DNA of 64,000 nt from DAOUJW01 sp034422115 (GTDB lineage Bacteria; Chloroflexota; Dehalococcoidia; Lucifugimonadales; UBA2985). Location of the stretch: positions 1 through 64,000 of the forward strand of contig DAOUJW010000019.1 in the NCBI GenBank assembly GCA_034422115.1. Reading direction: 5' to 3'. Below, piece by piece: positions 23,924-32,900 of the stretch; position 1 is the first letter of the stretch; each line of letters begins with the position of its first letter. The notes beneath the pieces were generated by a model that saw only the letters and a program-made list of their open reading frames with translations, did not search any database and was not told the origin of the DNA. Both the position numbers and the translations under genes were made by a program.

Positions 23924-24949
23924 CTACACCGGTTTGCGGGCGTGGATGAAGTACATAGGCGTGAAGATGCCGAGCCGTCCAGCCTCCGCTATGGCCGCCG
24001 CGCACAGGTTCAAGGTCTCCGATACGCGAACTGTTCCCTTCGGCGCAAGGCGGAGCGTCTCCAGCGCTCTCAGGGTAGTGTGGGTCACCCTGCGCCCAAC
24101 CCGTGTGCTGCGGAAGCTGGCAAAAGAGAGCCCTGAACCAACCAGCGGTTGATACCAGGGAACAGACGGCCCGGTCTGCATTGCAAGATCGCGAGTTTCC
24201 AGCACCTCAAACCCCACCGTTCTGAGCGCGTCGTCAACGGTCTGATAGTCGTCTATTACGAGCAGCTCGCCCCCATGCTGGATGTCGGCCTTGATCTTGA
24301 GGTGGCGTGGGTTCTGTGAGTCGAAGCGATCGGTCATGCAATATTCGTACCCACCGAAGCACGCCCCGGGTTTGAGCAGGCGAAATACTTCTGCATATAT
24401 GCTTAGCTTATCCGGTGCATGGCAAGTCGCTTCGATGTCGTAGATCGCATCGAACGAGTTGTCCGGGGCGTCTACGTTCAGGAAGTCGCAGTGCAGGAAC
24501 TCGGCCAGATGGGTCAGACCCGCTTCTTCAACCAACCTCCGGGCGCGTTCGAGCTGGTAGCCATTGCTGTTGACGCCAACGATCTTTGCGCCGGAAAAAC
24601 GGGCTATCTCCATTAGAGGCCCACCAACGCCGCAGCCAATGTCGGCAACTATCATCCCGGGCCTGAGCCCAAGCGCCTCGGCCAGGAAACGCTCGTGGCG
24701 AACAAGAGAGTCTTTGAAACTCTCCCCGGGGACGCGGGGCGCGAAGTGAAAGGACCTGCCCCATCCGAACTCAAAGAAATCAGTAACCAGGTCATAATAG
24801 AGGTTGTTGACCTTCTCGTGGTCACCATCCTCATTCATCGATGCGCTATCCTGGGCCACCCTGAATCGGTCCTCGTATTCCCGGATGGTCGGGGCGACTG
24901 CGGAAGCACCTGGTTTGTCCTTCAGGGTTTTTGAGAGCTTGAATGGCAT
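23924..24949 (-). CDS. Erg6-like sterol C-24 methyltransferase homologue 2
   Basis: A 341-residue protein colinear with yeast Erg6: FEFGWGRSFHFAPRVPGESF, RHERFLAEALGLRPG, VADIGCGVGGPLMEIARFSG, GVNSNGYQLERARRL, IYDIEATCHAPDKLSIYAEV (SMT region III), LKPGACFGGYEYCMTDRFD, PWYQPL and GIFTPMYFIHARKPV. It is closer to true sterol 24-C-methyltransferase than the copy at 15522. No SD precedes the ATG. It lies 191 bp upstream of the lipoprotein-MFS-FAD operon in the same direction. Two non-identical SMTs suggest two successive methylations or two substrates. Confidence 0.88.
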   Translation of the reverse strand: MPFKLSKTLKDKPGASAVAPTIREYEDRFRVAQDSASMNEDGDHEKVNNLYYDLVTDFFEFGWGRSFHFAPRVPGESFKDSLVRHERFLAEALGLRPGMIVADIGCGVGGPLMEIARFSGAKIVGVNSNGYQLERARRLVEEAGLTHLAEFLHCDFLNVDAPDNSFDAIYDIEATCHAPDKLSIYAEVFRLLKPGACFGGYEYCMTDRFDSQNPRHLKIKADIQHGGELLVIDDYQTVDDALRTVGFEVLETRDLAMQTGPSVPWYQPLVGSGLSFASFRSTRVGRRVTHTTLRALETLRLAPKGTVRVSETLNLCAAAIAEAGRLGIFTPMYFIHARKPV

Positions 24950-25117
24950 AGGAGGGTTCCCGAACTGAGATCAGACAGGGTACCGATACCTACCATAACG
25001 AGGTATTAACATAATGTCAACCACTGAACAGAGAATAGCGTCCATTACTCGCTGTCGATGCAGGGTTCCCCAAATCTGGCCCTCACCCCTTGCAGGCTAC
25101 GCAAGCTTTCCCGCCAC

Positions 25118-25126
25118 TGGTATAGT
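25118..25126 (+). promoter_or_regulatory. Extended -10 promoter of the glycerate kinase gene
   Basis: TGGTATAGT is an extended -10; transcription would begin near 25133, leaving a leader of about 28 bases with GGAAGG before the ATG. The form matches promoter-like sites at 34100 and 35399. Confidence 0.5.
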
Positions 25127-25161
25127 ATCCCCCACGGCACACTTGCAACGGAAGGCAGATA

Positions 25162-26316
25162 ATGAAGATCGTCATCGCACCGCAGAGCTTCAAGGGAAGC
25201 ATCTCAGCGCTCCATGCCGCCAGGGCAATGGAGGAGGGTGCGCTGAGGGTTGTCCCGGACGCCGAGACCGTTCTTGTGCCCGTGGCGGACGGCGGAGACG
25301 GGACGCTGGAGACCCTGGTGGAGGCGACGGGCGGGGATATTCGCTCGGCGACGGTGACCGGCCCCATTGGAAAGCCCGTCTCGGCGGAGTGGGGCGCGCT
25401 CGGCGACGGGCGGACGGCCGTCATAGAAATGGCGCGAACCTCCGGCCTTGCGCTCCTGTCCCTCGATGAGCGCGACCCTCTGCGCGCGACCACCTACGGG
25501 CTGGGCGAGGTAATCCGCGAGGCGCTCGACGCCGGGTTCCGCAGCTTCATCGTGGGACTTGGCGGAAGCGCGACGAACGACGGCGGGGCGGGGATGGCCC
25601 GGGCCCTGGGCGTGCGCCTGCTGGACGGGAATGGCAAAGACCTTCCGGCGGGAGGCGCGGCCCTCGCCGGCCTCCGTAGGATAGACGCGTCAGGACTGAA
25701 CACAAGGGCGCGTGAGGCCCGGTTCTCGGTGGCCTGCGACGTATCCAATCCCCTCACCGGCCCTGAGGGCGCCTCCGCGGTGTACGGCCCGCAGAAGGGG
25801 GCAACGCCCAAAATGGTGGAGCAGCTGGACGCCGCCTTGAGGAACTTTGCAAGGGTCGTTGAGCGCGACATTGGAGTGAGCATAGACGCCGTTCCCGGCT
25901 CGGGCGCGGCGGGCGGCCTTGGCGGAGGGATGATGGCCTTCCTCAAGGGCTCGCTGCGGGCGGGAGTGGACATTGTGCTGGACCAGGTCGGGCTGGACGA
26001 TAAGCTGGATGGCGCCGACCTGGTGCTCACGGGTGAAGGCCAGATCGATTTTCAGACGGTGTACAACAAAGCCCCTATCGGGGTGGCGCGGCGAGCCAGG
26101 CGGAGAGGCATCCCGGTGATTGCGATAGCCGGCTCTCTGGGCAGTGGTTTCGAGGACGTACACGCGGAGGGCATCGATGCGGTGGTGTCCATATTGCGCG
26201 CGCCCATGACCCTGGACGAGGCATCGGCACGCAGCCACGAGCTCATTGCAGACGCCGTCGCCCAGACGATGCGCTTTATGAAGGCGGGAGGCCTGGTCTT
26301 TGGGCGGAACGCCTAG
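25162..26316 (+). CDS. Glycerate kinase (GlxK/GarK family)
   Basis: A 384-residue glycerate kinase: MKIVIAPQSFKGSISALHAA, VADGGDGTLETL, GLGGSATNDGGAGMARALGV with the catalytic Asp, and GADLVLTGEGQIDFQT. It phosphorylates D-glycerate to 2- or 3-phosphoglycerate, feeding glycolysis from glyoxylate or serine breakdown. The length matches the family (about 380). The gene stands alone, between the divergent methyltransferase and the nitrate operon. Confidence 0.95.
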   Translation: MKIVIAPQSFKGSISALHAARAMEEGALRVVPDAETVLVPVADGGDGTLETLVEATGGDIRSATVTGPIGKPVSAEWGALGDGRTAVIEMARTSGLALLSLDERDPLRATTYGLGEVIREALDAGFRSFIVGLGGSATNDGGAGMARALGVRLLDGNGKDLPAGGAALAGLRRIDASGLNTRAREARFSVACDVSNPLTGPEGASAVYGPQKGATPKMVEQLDAALRNFARVVERDIGVSIDAVPGSGAAGGLGGGMMAFLKGSLRAGVDIVLDQVGLDDKLDGADLVLTGEGQIDFQTVYNKAPIGVARRARRRGIPVIAIAGSLGSGFEDVHAEGIDAVVSILRAPMTLDEASARSHELIADAVAQTMRFMKAGGLVFGRNA

Positions 26317-26381
26317 CTCCAATTACCTCCCGTCGGCACACCACGTTACATGATGTTTACACGGGAGTAATAGTCCTGTTA

Positions 26382-26396
26382 CGTGTTGGAAACACG
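26382..26396. promoter_or_regulatory. Inverted-repeat operator upstream of the nitrate operon
   Basis: A perfect CGTGTT-GGA-AACACG inverted repeat lies about 57 bp before the nasA start, within a 136-bp intergenic region that also has two GTTAC repeats. It is a candidate binding site for a nitrogen or nitrate regulator; no such regulator is encoded next to it. Confidence 0.4.
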
Positions 26397-26452
26397 CTTG
26401 TACACAGTTTCACATACTCTAGGCTCTGTATTCACCTTGCAGGGAATAGAGT

Positions 26453-28570
26453 ATGGCTTTGCAAACGGAGAAGAAATCGGCTGCCGCGGCTACGCACTGC
26501 CCCTACTGCGCGTTCCAGTGCGGCATGAACGTCTCCCTGGCTTCCGGGCAGCCGGAGGTTTCGGGCGACCCTGAGTTTCCAGTCAACCGCGGGGCCCTGT
26601 GCGTCAAGGGCTGGACAGCGGCGCAGGCCCTGGCCCATCCCGAAAGGCTGCTCACTCCTCTCATACGCGCCGCGGACGGCGACCTCAAGCCGGCGAGCTG
26701 GGAGGCGGCGCTGGACAGGGTTATCGAGGGAATCAGAAGCGCGCAGGATGCGTACGGGCCGGAGGCCGTCGGCGTATTCGGCGGCGGTTCCCTGACCAAC
26801 GAGAAGGCGTACCTCCTGGGCAAGTTCGCTCGCGTGGCCCTGCAGACGCCTAACATCGACTACAACGGCCGCTTCTGCATGTCATCGGCGGCCGCGGCGT
26901 CCATCCGGGCCTTCGGCGTGGACAGGGGGCTGCCCTTTCCCGTTGAGGACATTGCCGGCGCAGAGGCTATTCTCCTTGTGGGGAGCAACGCGGCCGAGAC
27001 CATGCCCCCCATAATGCAGTACTTCGACCGGTGCCAGTCCTCCGGCGGAAGCCTGATTGTTGCCGACCCAAGGGCGTCTCTCACCGCGCAGAGAGCCAAC
27101 CTCCACCTCCAAATCACGCCCGGGACCGACGCCGCCCTGGCAAACGGCATCCTCCACGTGCTTGTGGAGGAGGGCCTGATAGACGAGGAGTACATACGAG
27201 AGCGCACCGTAGGCTTTGACCTGGTGAAGGCCGGCGCGGTCTCCTACTGGCCGGGGCGCGTGGAGCGCATCACGGGAGTCCCGGAGCAGCAGATTGTGCA
27301 GACGGCTCGAATGCTCGGCGCGGCGCGCTCGGCGATGGTGCTGACCGCGAGGGGCGCGGAGCAGCAGGCCCAGGGCGTGAACAACACGCTGTCCTACATC
27401 AACATCGCGCTTGCCCTTGGCCTTGTCGGGAGGCGTTACAGCGGCTACGGCTGCCTTACAGGGCAGGGCAACGGGCAGGGCGGACGGGAGCACGGCCAGA
27501 AGTCTGACCAGCTGCCCGGATACAGAAAACTGGACGATCTGGAGGCGCGCGGTCACGTCGCCGGGGTATGGGGCGTGCCGGAGTCCAGCCTCCCCATGCC
27601 GGGCCCGTCGGCCTACGAGCTGCTGGACGGCCTTGGCAGCGAGGGCGGCGCAAGGTCGCTGCTGGTTTTCGGCTCCAACGTGACGGTCTCGGCTCCCAAC
27701 GTCATCAATGTTGAGGCAAAGCTCCGCTCCCTGGACTTCCTGGTTGTGGGCGACTTCTTCCTGTCGGAGACGGCGCAGATGGCGGACGTGGTGCTGCCGA
27801 CGCTCCAGTGGGCCGAGGAAGAAGGCACCATGACCAACCTGGAGGGACGGGTGATACGCCGTCGACGGGCGTCCTCCCCACCACCGGGACCGCGGGACGA
27901 GCTGACTATCCTCCACGACCTGGCTGACCGCCTGGACAAGGGCGACTACTTCAGCTACTCGGGCGCGGAGGAGGTCTTTGACGAGCTGCGACGCGCCAGC
28001 GCCGGTGGCGTTGCCGACTACTCAGGCATAACCTACGAGAAGATAGAGCGCTCCAGGGGCGTCTTCTGGCCCTGCCCGGAGGAATCCCACCCCGGAACTC
28101 CCAGGATGTTCACGGACGGCTTTCCAACCGCGGACGGGCGCGCCCTGTTCCACCCGGTCATCCACACTCCGCCGGCTGAAACGCCGGACGAGGAGTACCC
28201 CTTCTTTCTAACCACCGGCCGGGTGATGGCCCAATACCAGTCGGGCACACAGACACGTCGCATCGGCGAGCTGGCGAGAATCTCGCCGGACCCCCTGGCG
28301 GAGATACACCCCACAACCGCCAGGACGTACGGCCTCCTGGACGGAGGGCGCGTGGTGCTGAGCACCCGGCGCGGGTCGGCGGACTTCAGGGTCAAGCTGA
28401 CGCCCGGCATCAGGCACGACACCATCTTTGTGCCGTTCCACTGGGGCGGCTCGCAGGCGGCCAACAGGCTGACCAACCCGGCGCTCGATCCCGTCAGCAG
28501 GATGCCGGAGTTCAAGGTCTGCGCGGTCAGGATTGAGAAGGACAAAACAACTCAGAGGGTAGACGTATGA
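26453..28570 (+). CDS. nasA: Assimilatory nitrate reductase, molybdopterin catalytic subunit
   Basis: A 705-residue molybdo-bis-MGD oxidoreductase of the NasA/NarB type that reduces nitrate to nitrite in the cytoplasm. The N-terminal 4Fe-4S ligands are CPYCAFQCG and, further on, ALCVKG. Further signs are YNGRFCMSSAAAASIRAFG, QTGTNN-like regions, EEEGTMTNLEGRVIRRR and the C-terminal TTGRVMAQYQSGTQTRR. No C-terminal BFD or flavin domain is fused, so electrons must come from a separate partner. The stop overlaps the nirB start as ATGA. nirD, narK and mobA nearby support assimilatory nitrate reduction. Confidence 0.93.
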   Translation: MALQTEKKSAAAATHCPYCAFQCGMNVSLASGQPEVSGDPEFPVNRGALCVKGWTAAQALAHPERLLTPLIRAADGDLKPASWEAALDRVIEGIRSAQDAYGPEAVGVFGGGSLTNEKAYLLGKFARVALQTPNIDYNGRFCMSSAAAASIRAFGVDRGLPFPVEDIAGAEAILLVGSNAAETMPPIMQYFDRCQSSGGSLIVADPRASLTAQRANLHLQITPGTDAALANGILHVLVEEGLIDEEYIRERTVGFDLVKAGAVSYWPGRVERITGVPEQQIVQTARMLGAARSAMVLTARGAEQQAQGVNNTLSYINIALALGLVGRRYSGYGCLTGQGNGQGGREHGQKSDQLPGYRKLDDLEARGHVAGVWGVPESSLPMPGPSAYELLDGLGSEGGARSLLVFGSNVTVSAPNVINVEAKLRSLDFLVVGDFFLSETAQMADVVLPTLQWAEEEGTMTNLEGRVIRRRRASSPPPGPRDELTILHDLADRLDKGDYFSYSGAEEVFDELRRASAGGVADYSGITYEKIERSRGVFWPCPEESHPGTPRMFTDGFPTADGRALFHPVIHTPPAETPDEEYPFFLTTGRVMAQYQSGTQTRRIGELARISPDPLAEIHPTTARTYGLLDGGRVVLSTRRGSADFRVKLTPGIRHDTIFVPFHWGGSQAANRLTNPALDPVSRMPEFKVCAVRIEKDKTTQRVDV

Positions 28571-29559
28571 CAAAGCAGAAGCTAGTGGTAGTGGGCAACG
28601 GTATGGCGGGAGCGCGGCTGGTCGAGGAGGTGCTGGCCAGGGGCGGCGGAGACCAGTTTGACATCTCCGTCTTTGGCGATGAGCCTCGCGGCAACTACAA
28701 CCGCATTCTCCTGTCCGGGGTGCTTTCCGGCACTCACAGCCAGGAGAACATCTTCATCAACCCCCTGGAGTGGTACGAGAAGAACAACGTGGACCTGTAC
28801 GCGGGCGTCCGGGCCATAGGCGTGGACCGGAAGGCCCAGACCCTGTATGCGGCGGGCGGCCACCTGGTGCCCTACGACAAGCTGGTCATCGCCACGGGCA
28901 GCGTGCCCTTTGTGCCGCCGATGGACGGGCTGTACGACGAAGATGGCTCCTTCCGACACGGCCTCTTTGTCTTCCGCACCCTGGACGACTGCGCGCAGAT
29001 GATCGAGCACGCCACCACCGCCCGCAAGGCGGTGGTGATTGGGGGTGGCCTGCTTGGGCTGGAGGCCGCGCGCGGTCTGCTGAATCGCGGTCTGGACGTG
29101 GAGGTCGTCCACCTGGCGGCGTACCTCATGGAGTCCCAGCTGGACTCACTTGCGGGGGAGCTTCTCCAGGGATCGCTGGAGGACATGGGTGTCGCGTTCC
29201 ACCTGGAGAAGGTCACCACGGCGGTGCTGGGCGAGGAGCGCGTGACCGGCGTCCGCTTTCGGGACGATTCGGAGGTGTCCTGCGACATGGTGGTCATCTC
29301 CGCCGGCATCAGGCCCAACGTGGACCTGGCCCGGATTTCCGGCCTGAACGTGCGGCGGGGAATCCTGATAAACGACGACCTGGCTTGCAGGAACGACCCC
29401 AACATCTACGCCATAGGGGAGTGCGCAGAGCACAAGGACGTCACCTACGGGCTGGTAGCTCCCCTCTGGGAGCAGGCGAGCGTCCTCGCCGACCGGCTGA
29501 CTGGACGCGGCCCCAACGCCAGGTCCTGGGTTCCAAGGTGTCCACCAAGCTCAAGGTGA
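28567..29559 (+). CDS. nirB: Nitrite reductase large subunit, N-terminal FAD part (frameshifted)
   Basis: A 330-residue frame covering the NAD(P)H/FAD domain of NirB: VVVGNGMAGARLVEEVLARG, GNYNRILLSGVLSG, VVIGGGLLGLEAARGLL and NIYAIGECAEHKD. It diverges from the family at NARSWVPRCPPSSR. The expected continuation (GSKVSTKLKVMGVDL) is present one base back: switching from the frame at 29518 to the frame starting with base 29520 restores it. A single lost base near 29514-29521, real or from assembly, explains this. The shifted frame stops in TGATG, where the ATG at 29559 opens the rest. Confidence 0.85.
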   Translation: MTKQKLVVVGNGMAGARLVEEVLARGGGDQFDISVFGDEPRGNYNRILLSGVLSGTHSQENIFINPLEWYEKNNVDLYAGVRAIGVDRKAQTLYAAGGHLVPYDKLVIATGSVPFVPPMDGLYDEDGSFRHGLFVFRTLDDCAQMIEHATTARKAVVIGGGLLGLEAARGLLNRGLDVEVVHLAAYLMESQLDSLAGELLQGSLEDMGVAFHLEKVTTAVLGEERVTGVRFRDDSEVSCDMVVISAGIRPNVDLARISGLNVRRGILINDDLACRNDPNIYAIGECAEHKDVTYGLVAPLWEQASVLADRLTGRGPNARSWVPRCPPSSR

Positions 29560-31016
29560 TGGGTGTCGACCTGGCGGTGGCCGGTGACAAGGAGGCCAGG
29601 GACGAGAACGACGAGGTGGTGACCTACGTTGAGCCCAGCCAGAGGATCTACAAGAAGCTCATTGTGAGAGACGGCCAGATTGCCGGGGCGATACTGCTGA
29701 ACGACGGCATGTCGTCTCCACGCCTGCTGCAGGCCTTCGACCGGGACGAGAAGCTCCCGGACAGCCGCGCCGAGTTGCTCTTCGGCATAGGCGGCGGGCT
29801 CCCGGCCGCGGACGTGGCCTCCCTGCCGGACGATACCCAGATTTGCAACTGCAACGGCGTCAGCAAGGGGCAGATAGTCGCGGCCGTGAAAGCGGGAAGC
29901 AGGAGCCTGAAGGCCGTCTGCGACGCAACCAGGGCAGGTACGGGCTGCGGGTCGTGCAAGTCCCTGGTGCAGGAAGTCCTGGAGTTCGCCTCAGACGGCC
30001 TGGTCGTGGAGGACCCTTCGGCCCACTACTACGTGCAGGGCATTCCCCTCAACAAGCCGGAGCTTGTGGAGGCCGTGAAGTCGATGGAGCTGAAGAGCGT
30101 GTCGTCGGTGTTCAACGCGCTGGCGGGCGGGAGAGAGGACGTGGGCAGCAAGGTGGGGCTTTCGTCACTGCTCAAGACCGTCTGGGGCAGCGAGTACGAG
30201 GACGAGCGTGACGCCCGCTTCATCAACGACCGCGTTCACGCAAACATCCAGCGAGACGGGACCTTCAGCGTGGTGCCACGCATCTACGGAGGCATCACCA
30301 CGCCGGACGAGCTGCGCCGCATTGCCGACGTTGCGGAGAAGTACCAGGCCGGAATGGTGAAGATCACCGGCGGGCAGCGCATAGACCTCCTGGGCATTCC
30401 CAAGGAGCACCTGCCGGACGTCTGGCGGGAGCTGGACATGCCCTCCGGCCACGCCTACACAAAGGCGTTCAGAACGTGCAAGACCTGCGTTGGGACGGAC
30501 TTCTGCCGCTTTGGGCTGGGGGACAGCACGTCGCTGGGAATCGACATTGAGAAGCGTTTCCAGGGCATTGAGATGCCGCACAAGGTCAAGATGGCCGTCT
30601 CCGGCTGCCCCCGCAACTGCGCGGAGGCTACGGTCAAAGACGTGGGAGTCGTCGCAATCGAGGGCGGCAAGTGGGAGATATACGTTGGAGGCGCGGCCGG
30701 CGCCAATGTGCGCAAGGGCGACGTGCTGTGCGTGGCGGACTCCCCGGCGGACGTGCTCAAGTACATGGGCAGGTTCCTCCAGTACTACCGGGAGAACGCC
30801 AAGTACATGGAGCGCACCTACGATTTTGTTGAGCGGATTGGCGTGGCGCGGCTCAGAGAGGTGCTCATGGAGGACACCGAGGGCCTGAGCGACCGCCTTG
30901 ATGACGATATGCAGGCCGCAGTTGAAGCCTACTTTGACCCGTGGAAGGAGCGGGACAACCCCGTCCACGAGAACCAGTTCGTCACCGCGCCGGCGGCGGT
31001 AGCGGCCGAGGGATGA
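29559..31016 (+). CDS. nirB: Nitrite reductase large subunit, C-terminal sirohaem/4Fe-4S part (frameshifted)
   Basis: A 485-residue remainder of NirB. It begins MGVDLAVAGDKEA, then has a BFD-like 2Fe-2S domain (CNCNGVSKGQIVAAVKAGSR and GTGCGSCKSLV), a ferredoxin-like half domain (VVPRIYGGITTPDELRRIAD), and the sirohaem/4Fe-4S ligands CVGTDFC and SGCPRNCAEA. Together with the upstream piece it would make about 816 residues, near normal NirB. The conserved codons between 29520 and 29558 belong to this frame, so the natural protein was continuous. nirD follows after 7 bp. Confidence 0.85.
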   Translation: MGVDLAVAGDKEARDENDEVVTYVEPSQRIYKKLIVRDGQIAGAILLNDGMSSPRLLQAFDRDEKLPDSRAELLFGIGGGLPAADVASLPDDTQICNCNGVSKGQIVAAVKAGSRSLKAVCDATRAGTGCGSCKSLVQEVLEFASDGLVVEDPSAHYYVQGIPLNKPELVEAVKSMELKSVSSVFNALAGGREDVGSKVGLSSLLKTVWGSEYEDERDARFINDRVHANIQRDGTFSVVPRIYGGITTPDELRRIADVAEKYQAGMVKITGGQRIDLLGIPKEHLPDVWRELDMPSGHAYTKAFRTCKTCVGTDFCRFGLGDSTSLGIDIEKRFQGIEMPHKVKMAVSGCPRNCAEATVKDVGVVAIEGGKWEIYVGGAAGANVRKGDVLCVADSPADVLKYMGRFLQYYRENAKYMERTYDFVERIGVARLREVLMEDTEGLSDRLDDDMQAAVEAYFDPWKERDNPVHENQFVTAPAAVAAEG

Positions 31017-31023
31017 GGGAGTA

Positions 31024-31386
31024 ATGGGAGCGAAAGCGGCCGCGAAGCCGTCGCAGACCTACGACCTGGGCCCGGTTGAGCAGATACCCATCGGCGAGGG
31101 ACGCCTTCTGCGCATAGGACACGTGCCGGTGGCGGTCTTCAGGGCGCGGGACGGCAGCGTGTACGCAACACAGGCCCTCTGCCCCCACAGAGGCGGCCCG
31201 CTTGCAGACGGCATCATCGGAGGGGGCCAGCTCCAGTGCCCCCTGCACGGCTACAAGTTTGAGCTGGGCACCGGCAAACCCCTGGGCAACGACTGCAACG
31301 CGTTGAAGACGTACGAAGTGGAGATCACGGAGCAGGAGCACATTCGGATCGCGCTGGGAATCGCTGGAGAATCTATGAATAAGTGA
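31024..31386 (+). CDS. nirD: Nitrite reductase small subunit (Rieske type)
   Basis: A 120-residue NirD with a Rieske 2Fe-2S motif CPHRGGPLADG and CPLHGYKFELGTG. It is the partner of NirB in NADH-dependent reduction of nitrite to ammonium. It starts 7 bp after the nirB stop with GAGGGAG before the ATG. The length and the KTYEVEITEQ ending are usual for the family. Confidence 0.93.
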   Translation: MGAKAAAKPSQTYDLGPVEQIPIGEGRLLRIGHVPVAVFRARDGSVYATQALCPHRGGPLADGIIGGGQLQCPLHGYKFELGTGKPLGNDCNALKTYEVEITEQEHIRIALGIAGESMNK

Positions 31387-31407
31387 ACAAACAAAGCGCC
31401 ATCCCAC

Positions 31408-31492
31408 CGTATCGTCATTCCTGCGGAAGCAGGAATCCAAGAAGTAGTGGGCAGAGGTTCCTGCTTTCGCAGGAACGACGTTATTCAGAGGT
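31408..31492. repeat. Dispersed repeat B hairpin inside the nitrate operon
   Basis: CGTCATTCCTGCGGAAGCAG with GAATCC on the left and GTTCCTGCTTTCGCAGGAACG on the right form inverted arms around AAGAAGTAGTGGGCA. It separates nirD from narK, so it could lower or stabilise read-through into the transporter gene. Confidence 0.55.
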
Positions 31493-31528
31493 TTCCGAAA
31501 GAACAGACCACTAAAAAGGAGGATGAGA

Positions 31529-32884
31529 ATGACCCCCGTTGAGTCCAAGGCAACCAGAATCTCTCTATTCAGTCTGAAGACGCCACAGATGCGGACATTC
31601 CATCTGACCTGGTTCGCGTTCTTTCTGGCGTTCTTCGGCTGGTTTGGCATAGCGCCCCTGATGGCCATTGTGCGGGACGACCTTGGGCTGACAAAGGCCC
31701 AGGTCGGCAACACTATCATCGCCTCGGTGGCCATCACCATAGTGGCGCGGCTGGCGATAGGCTGGCTCTGCGACAGGATAGGCCCCAGGCTGGCGTACAG
31801 CGGCCTCCTTGTCATCGGCTCCATTCCGGTTATGAGCATCGGCCTGGCCCAGAGCTACGAGACATTCCTTCTCTTCCGACTGGCGATTGGCGTCATCGGC
31901 GCGTCCTTTGTCATCACCCAGTACCACACCTCGGTCATGTTCGCGCCCAACGTCGTGGGGACGGCCAACGCGACGACGGCGGGTTGGGGCAACCTGGGAG
32001 GCGGCGTGACGCAGATGGCTATGCCGCTGGTGCTGGCGGGCGTCCTCATGTTCGGGGTAGGGGAGGCCCTTGGGTGGCGGGTGGCGATGGTCATCCCCGG
32101 CATAGCCCTGCTGCTGGTGGGCATAGCCTACTACTTCTTCACCCAGGACACCCCGGAGGGCAACTACGCCAAGCTGAGAGCCGAGGGCAGGATGCCTCCC
32201 GCGTCGGCCGCCAGGGGGACGTTCCTGGAAGCGATTGCGGACTACCGCGTCTGGGCGTTGTTCATTATCTACGGCGCATGCTTTGGCGTGGAGCTGACCA
32301 TCAACAACATTGCGGCGCTCTACTTCCACGACAGGTTTGAGTTGAGTCTGACGACGGCCGGCCTCATAGCCGGGTTGTTCGGCCTGATGAACATCTTCGC
32401 CCGCACAACGGGAGGAATGCTGGGAGACAAGGCGGGAATCAGAGCCGGGCTGAAGGGCCGCGTGTACTTCCTGGGCGTGGTGCTGCTGCTGGAGGGCATT
32501 GCGCTGCTGCTCTTCTCCCAGATGGCCTCACTTGTGCTCGCGGTGGGCGCGATGATAGTGTTCAGCCTGTTCGTGCAGATGTCCGAGGGCGCTACCTTTA
32601 GCGTGGTTCCGTTCATAAACCGCAGGGCCCTTGGGTCCGTGGCCGGAATCGTGGGAGCGGGCGGCAACGCCGGAGCGGTGTCCTTTGGGTTCCTGTTCAG
32701 GATGGAGTCCCTGGAGACCCAGGGGGCGCTGATGATAGTGGGGCTGGTTGTGCTCGCGGCGTCTGCGCTGGTGTTCCTGGTCAGGTTCTCCCCCGAGCGG
32801 GAGTCGGAGGAGCGACAGGCGATACAGAGCGCGCTGGCGTCCCGGGGCGGGGTGCGCGCCGCCGCTGAGGCGGCCGGGGAGTAG
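31529..32884 (+). CDS. narK: Nitrate/nitrite transporter (NNP family MFS)
   Basis: A 451-residue, 12-helix transporter. FFGWFGIAPLMAIVRDDLG, GWLCDRIGPRLAYSGLL, and the nitrate signature GWGNLGGGVTQ in TM5 with a second glycine-rich segment (GIVGAGGNAGAV) are diagnostic of NarK/NasA-type NNP proteins, which import nitrate or exchange nitrite. The start is the ATG at 31529: AAGGAGG at 31516-31522 abuts the ATG at 31523 and fits the second ATG with 6-bp spacing. It is the last gene of the nitrate operon before a terminator. Confidence 0.93.
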   Translation: MTPVESKATRISLFSLKTPQMRTFHLTWFAFFLAFFGWFGIAPLMAIVRDDLGLTKAQVGNTIIASVAITIVARLAIGWLCDRIGPRLAYSGLLVIGSIPVMSIGLAQSYETFLLFRLAIGVIGASFVITQYHTSVMFAPNVVGTANATTAGWGNLGGGVTQMAMPLVLAGVLMFGVGEALGWRVAMVIPGIALLLVGIAYYFFTQDTPEGNYAKLRAEGRMPPASAARGTFLEAIADYRVWALFIIYGACFGVELTINNIAALYFHDRFELSLTTAGLIAGLFGLMNIFARTTGGMLGDKAGIRAGLKGRVYFLGVVLLLEGIALLLFSQMASLVLAVGAMIVFSLFVQMSEGATFSVVPFINRRALGSVAGIVGAGGNAGAVSFGFLFRMESLETQGALMIVGLVVLAASALVFLVRFSPERESEERQAIQSALASRGGVRAAAEAAGE

Positions 32885-32900
32885 ATAAACGAAGATACGT

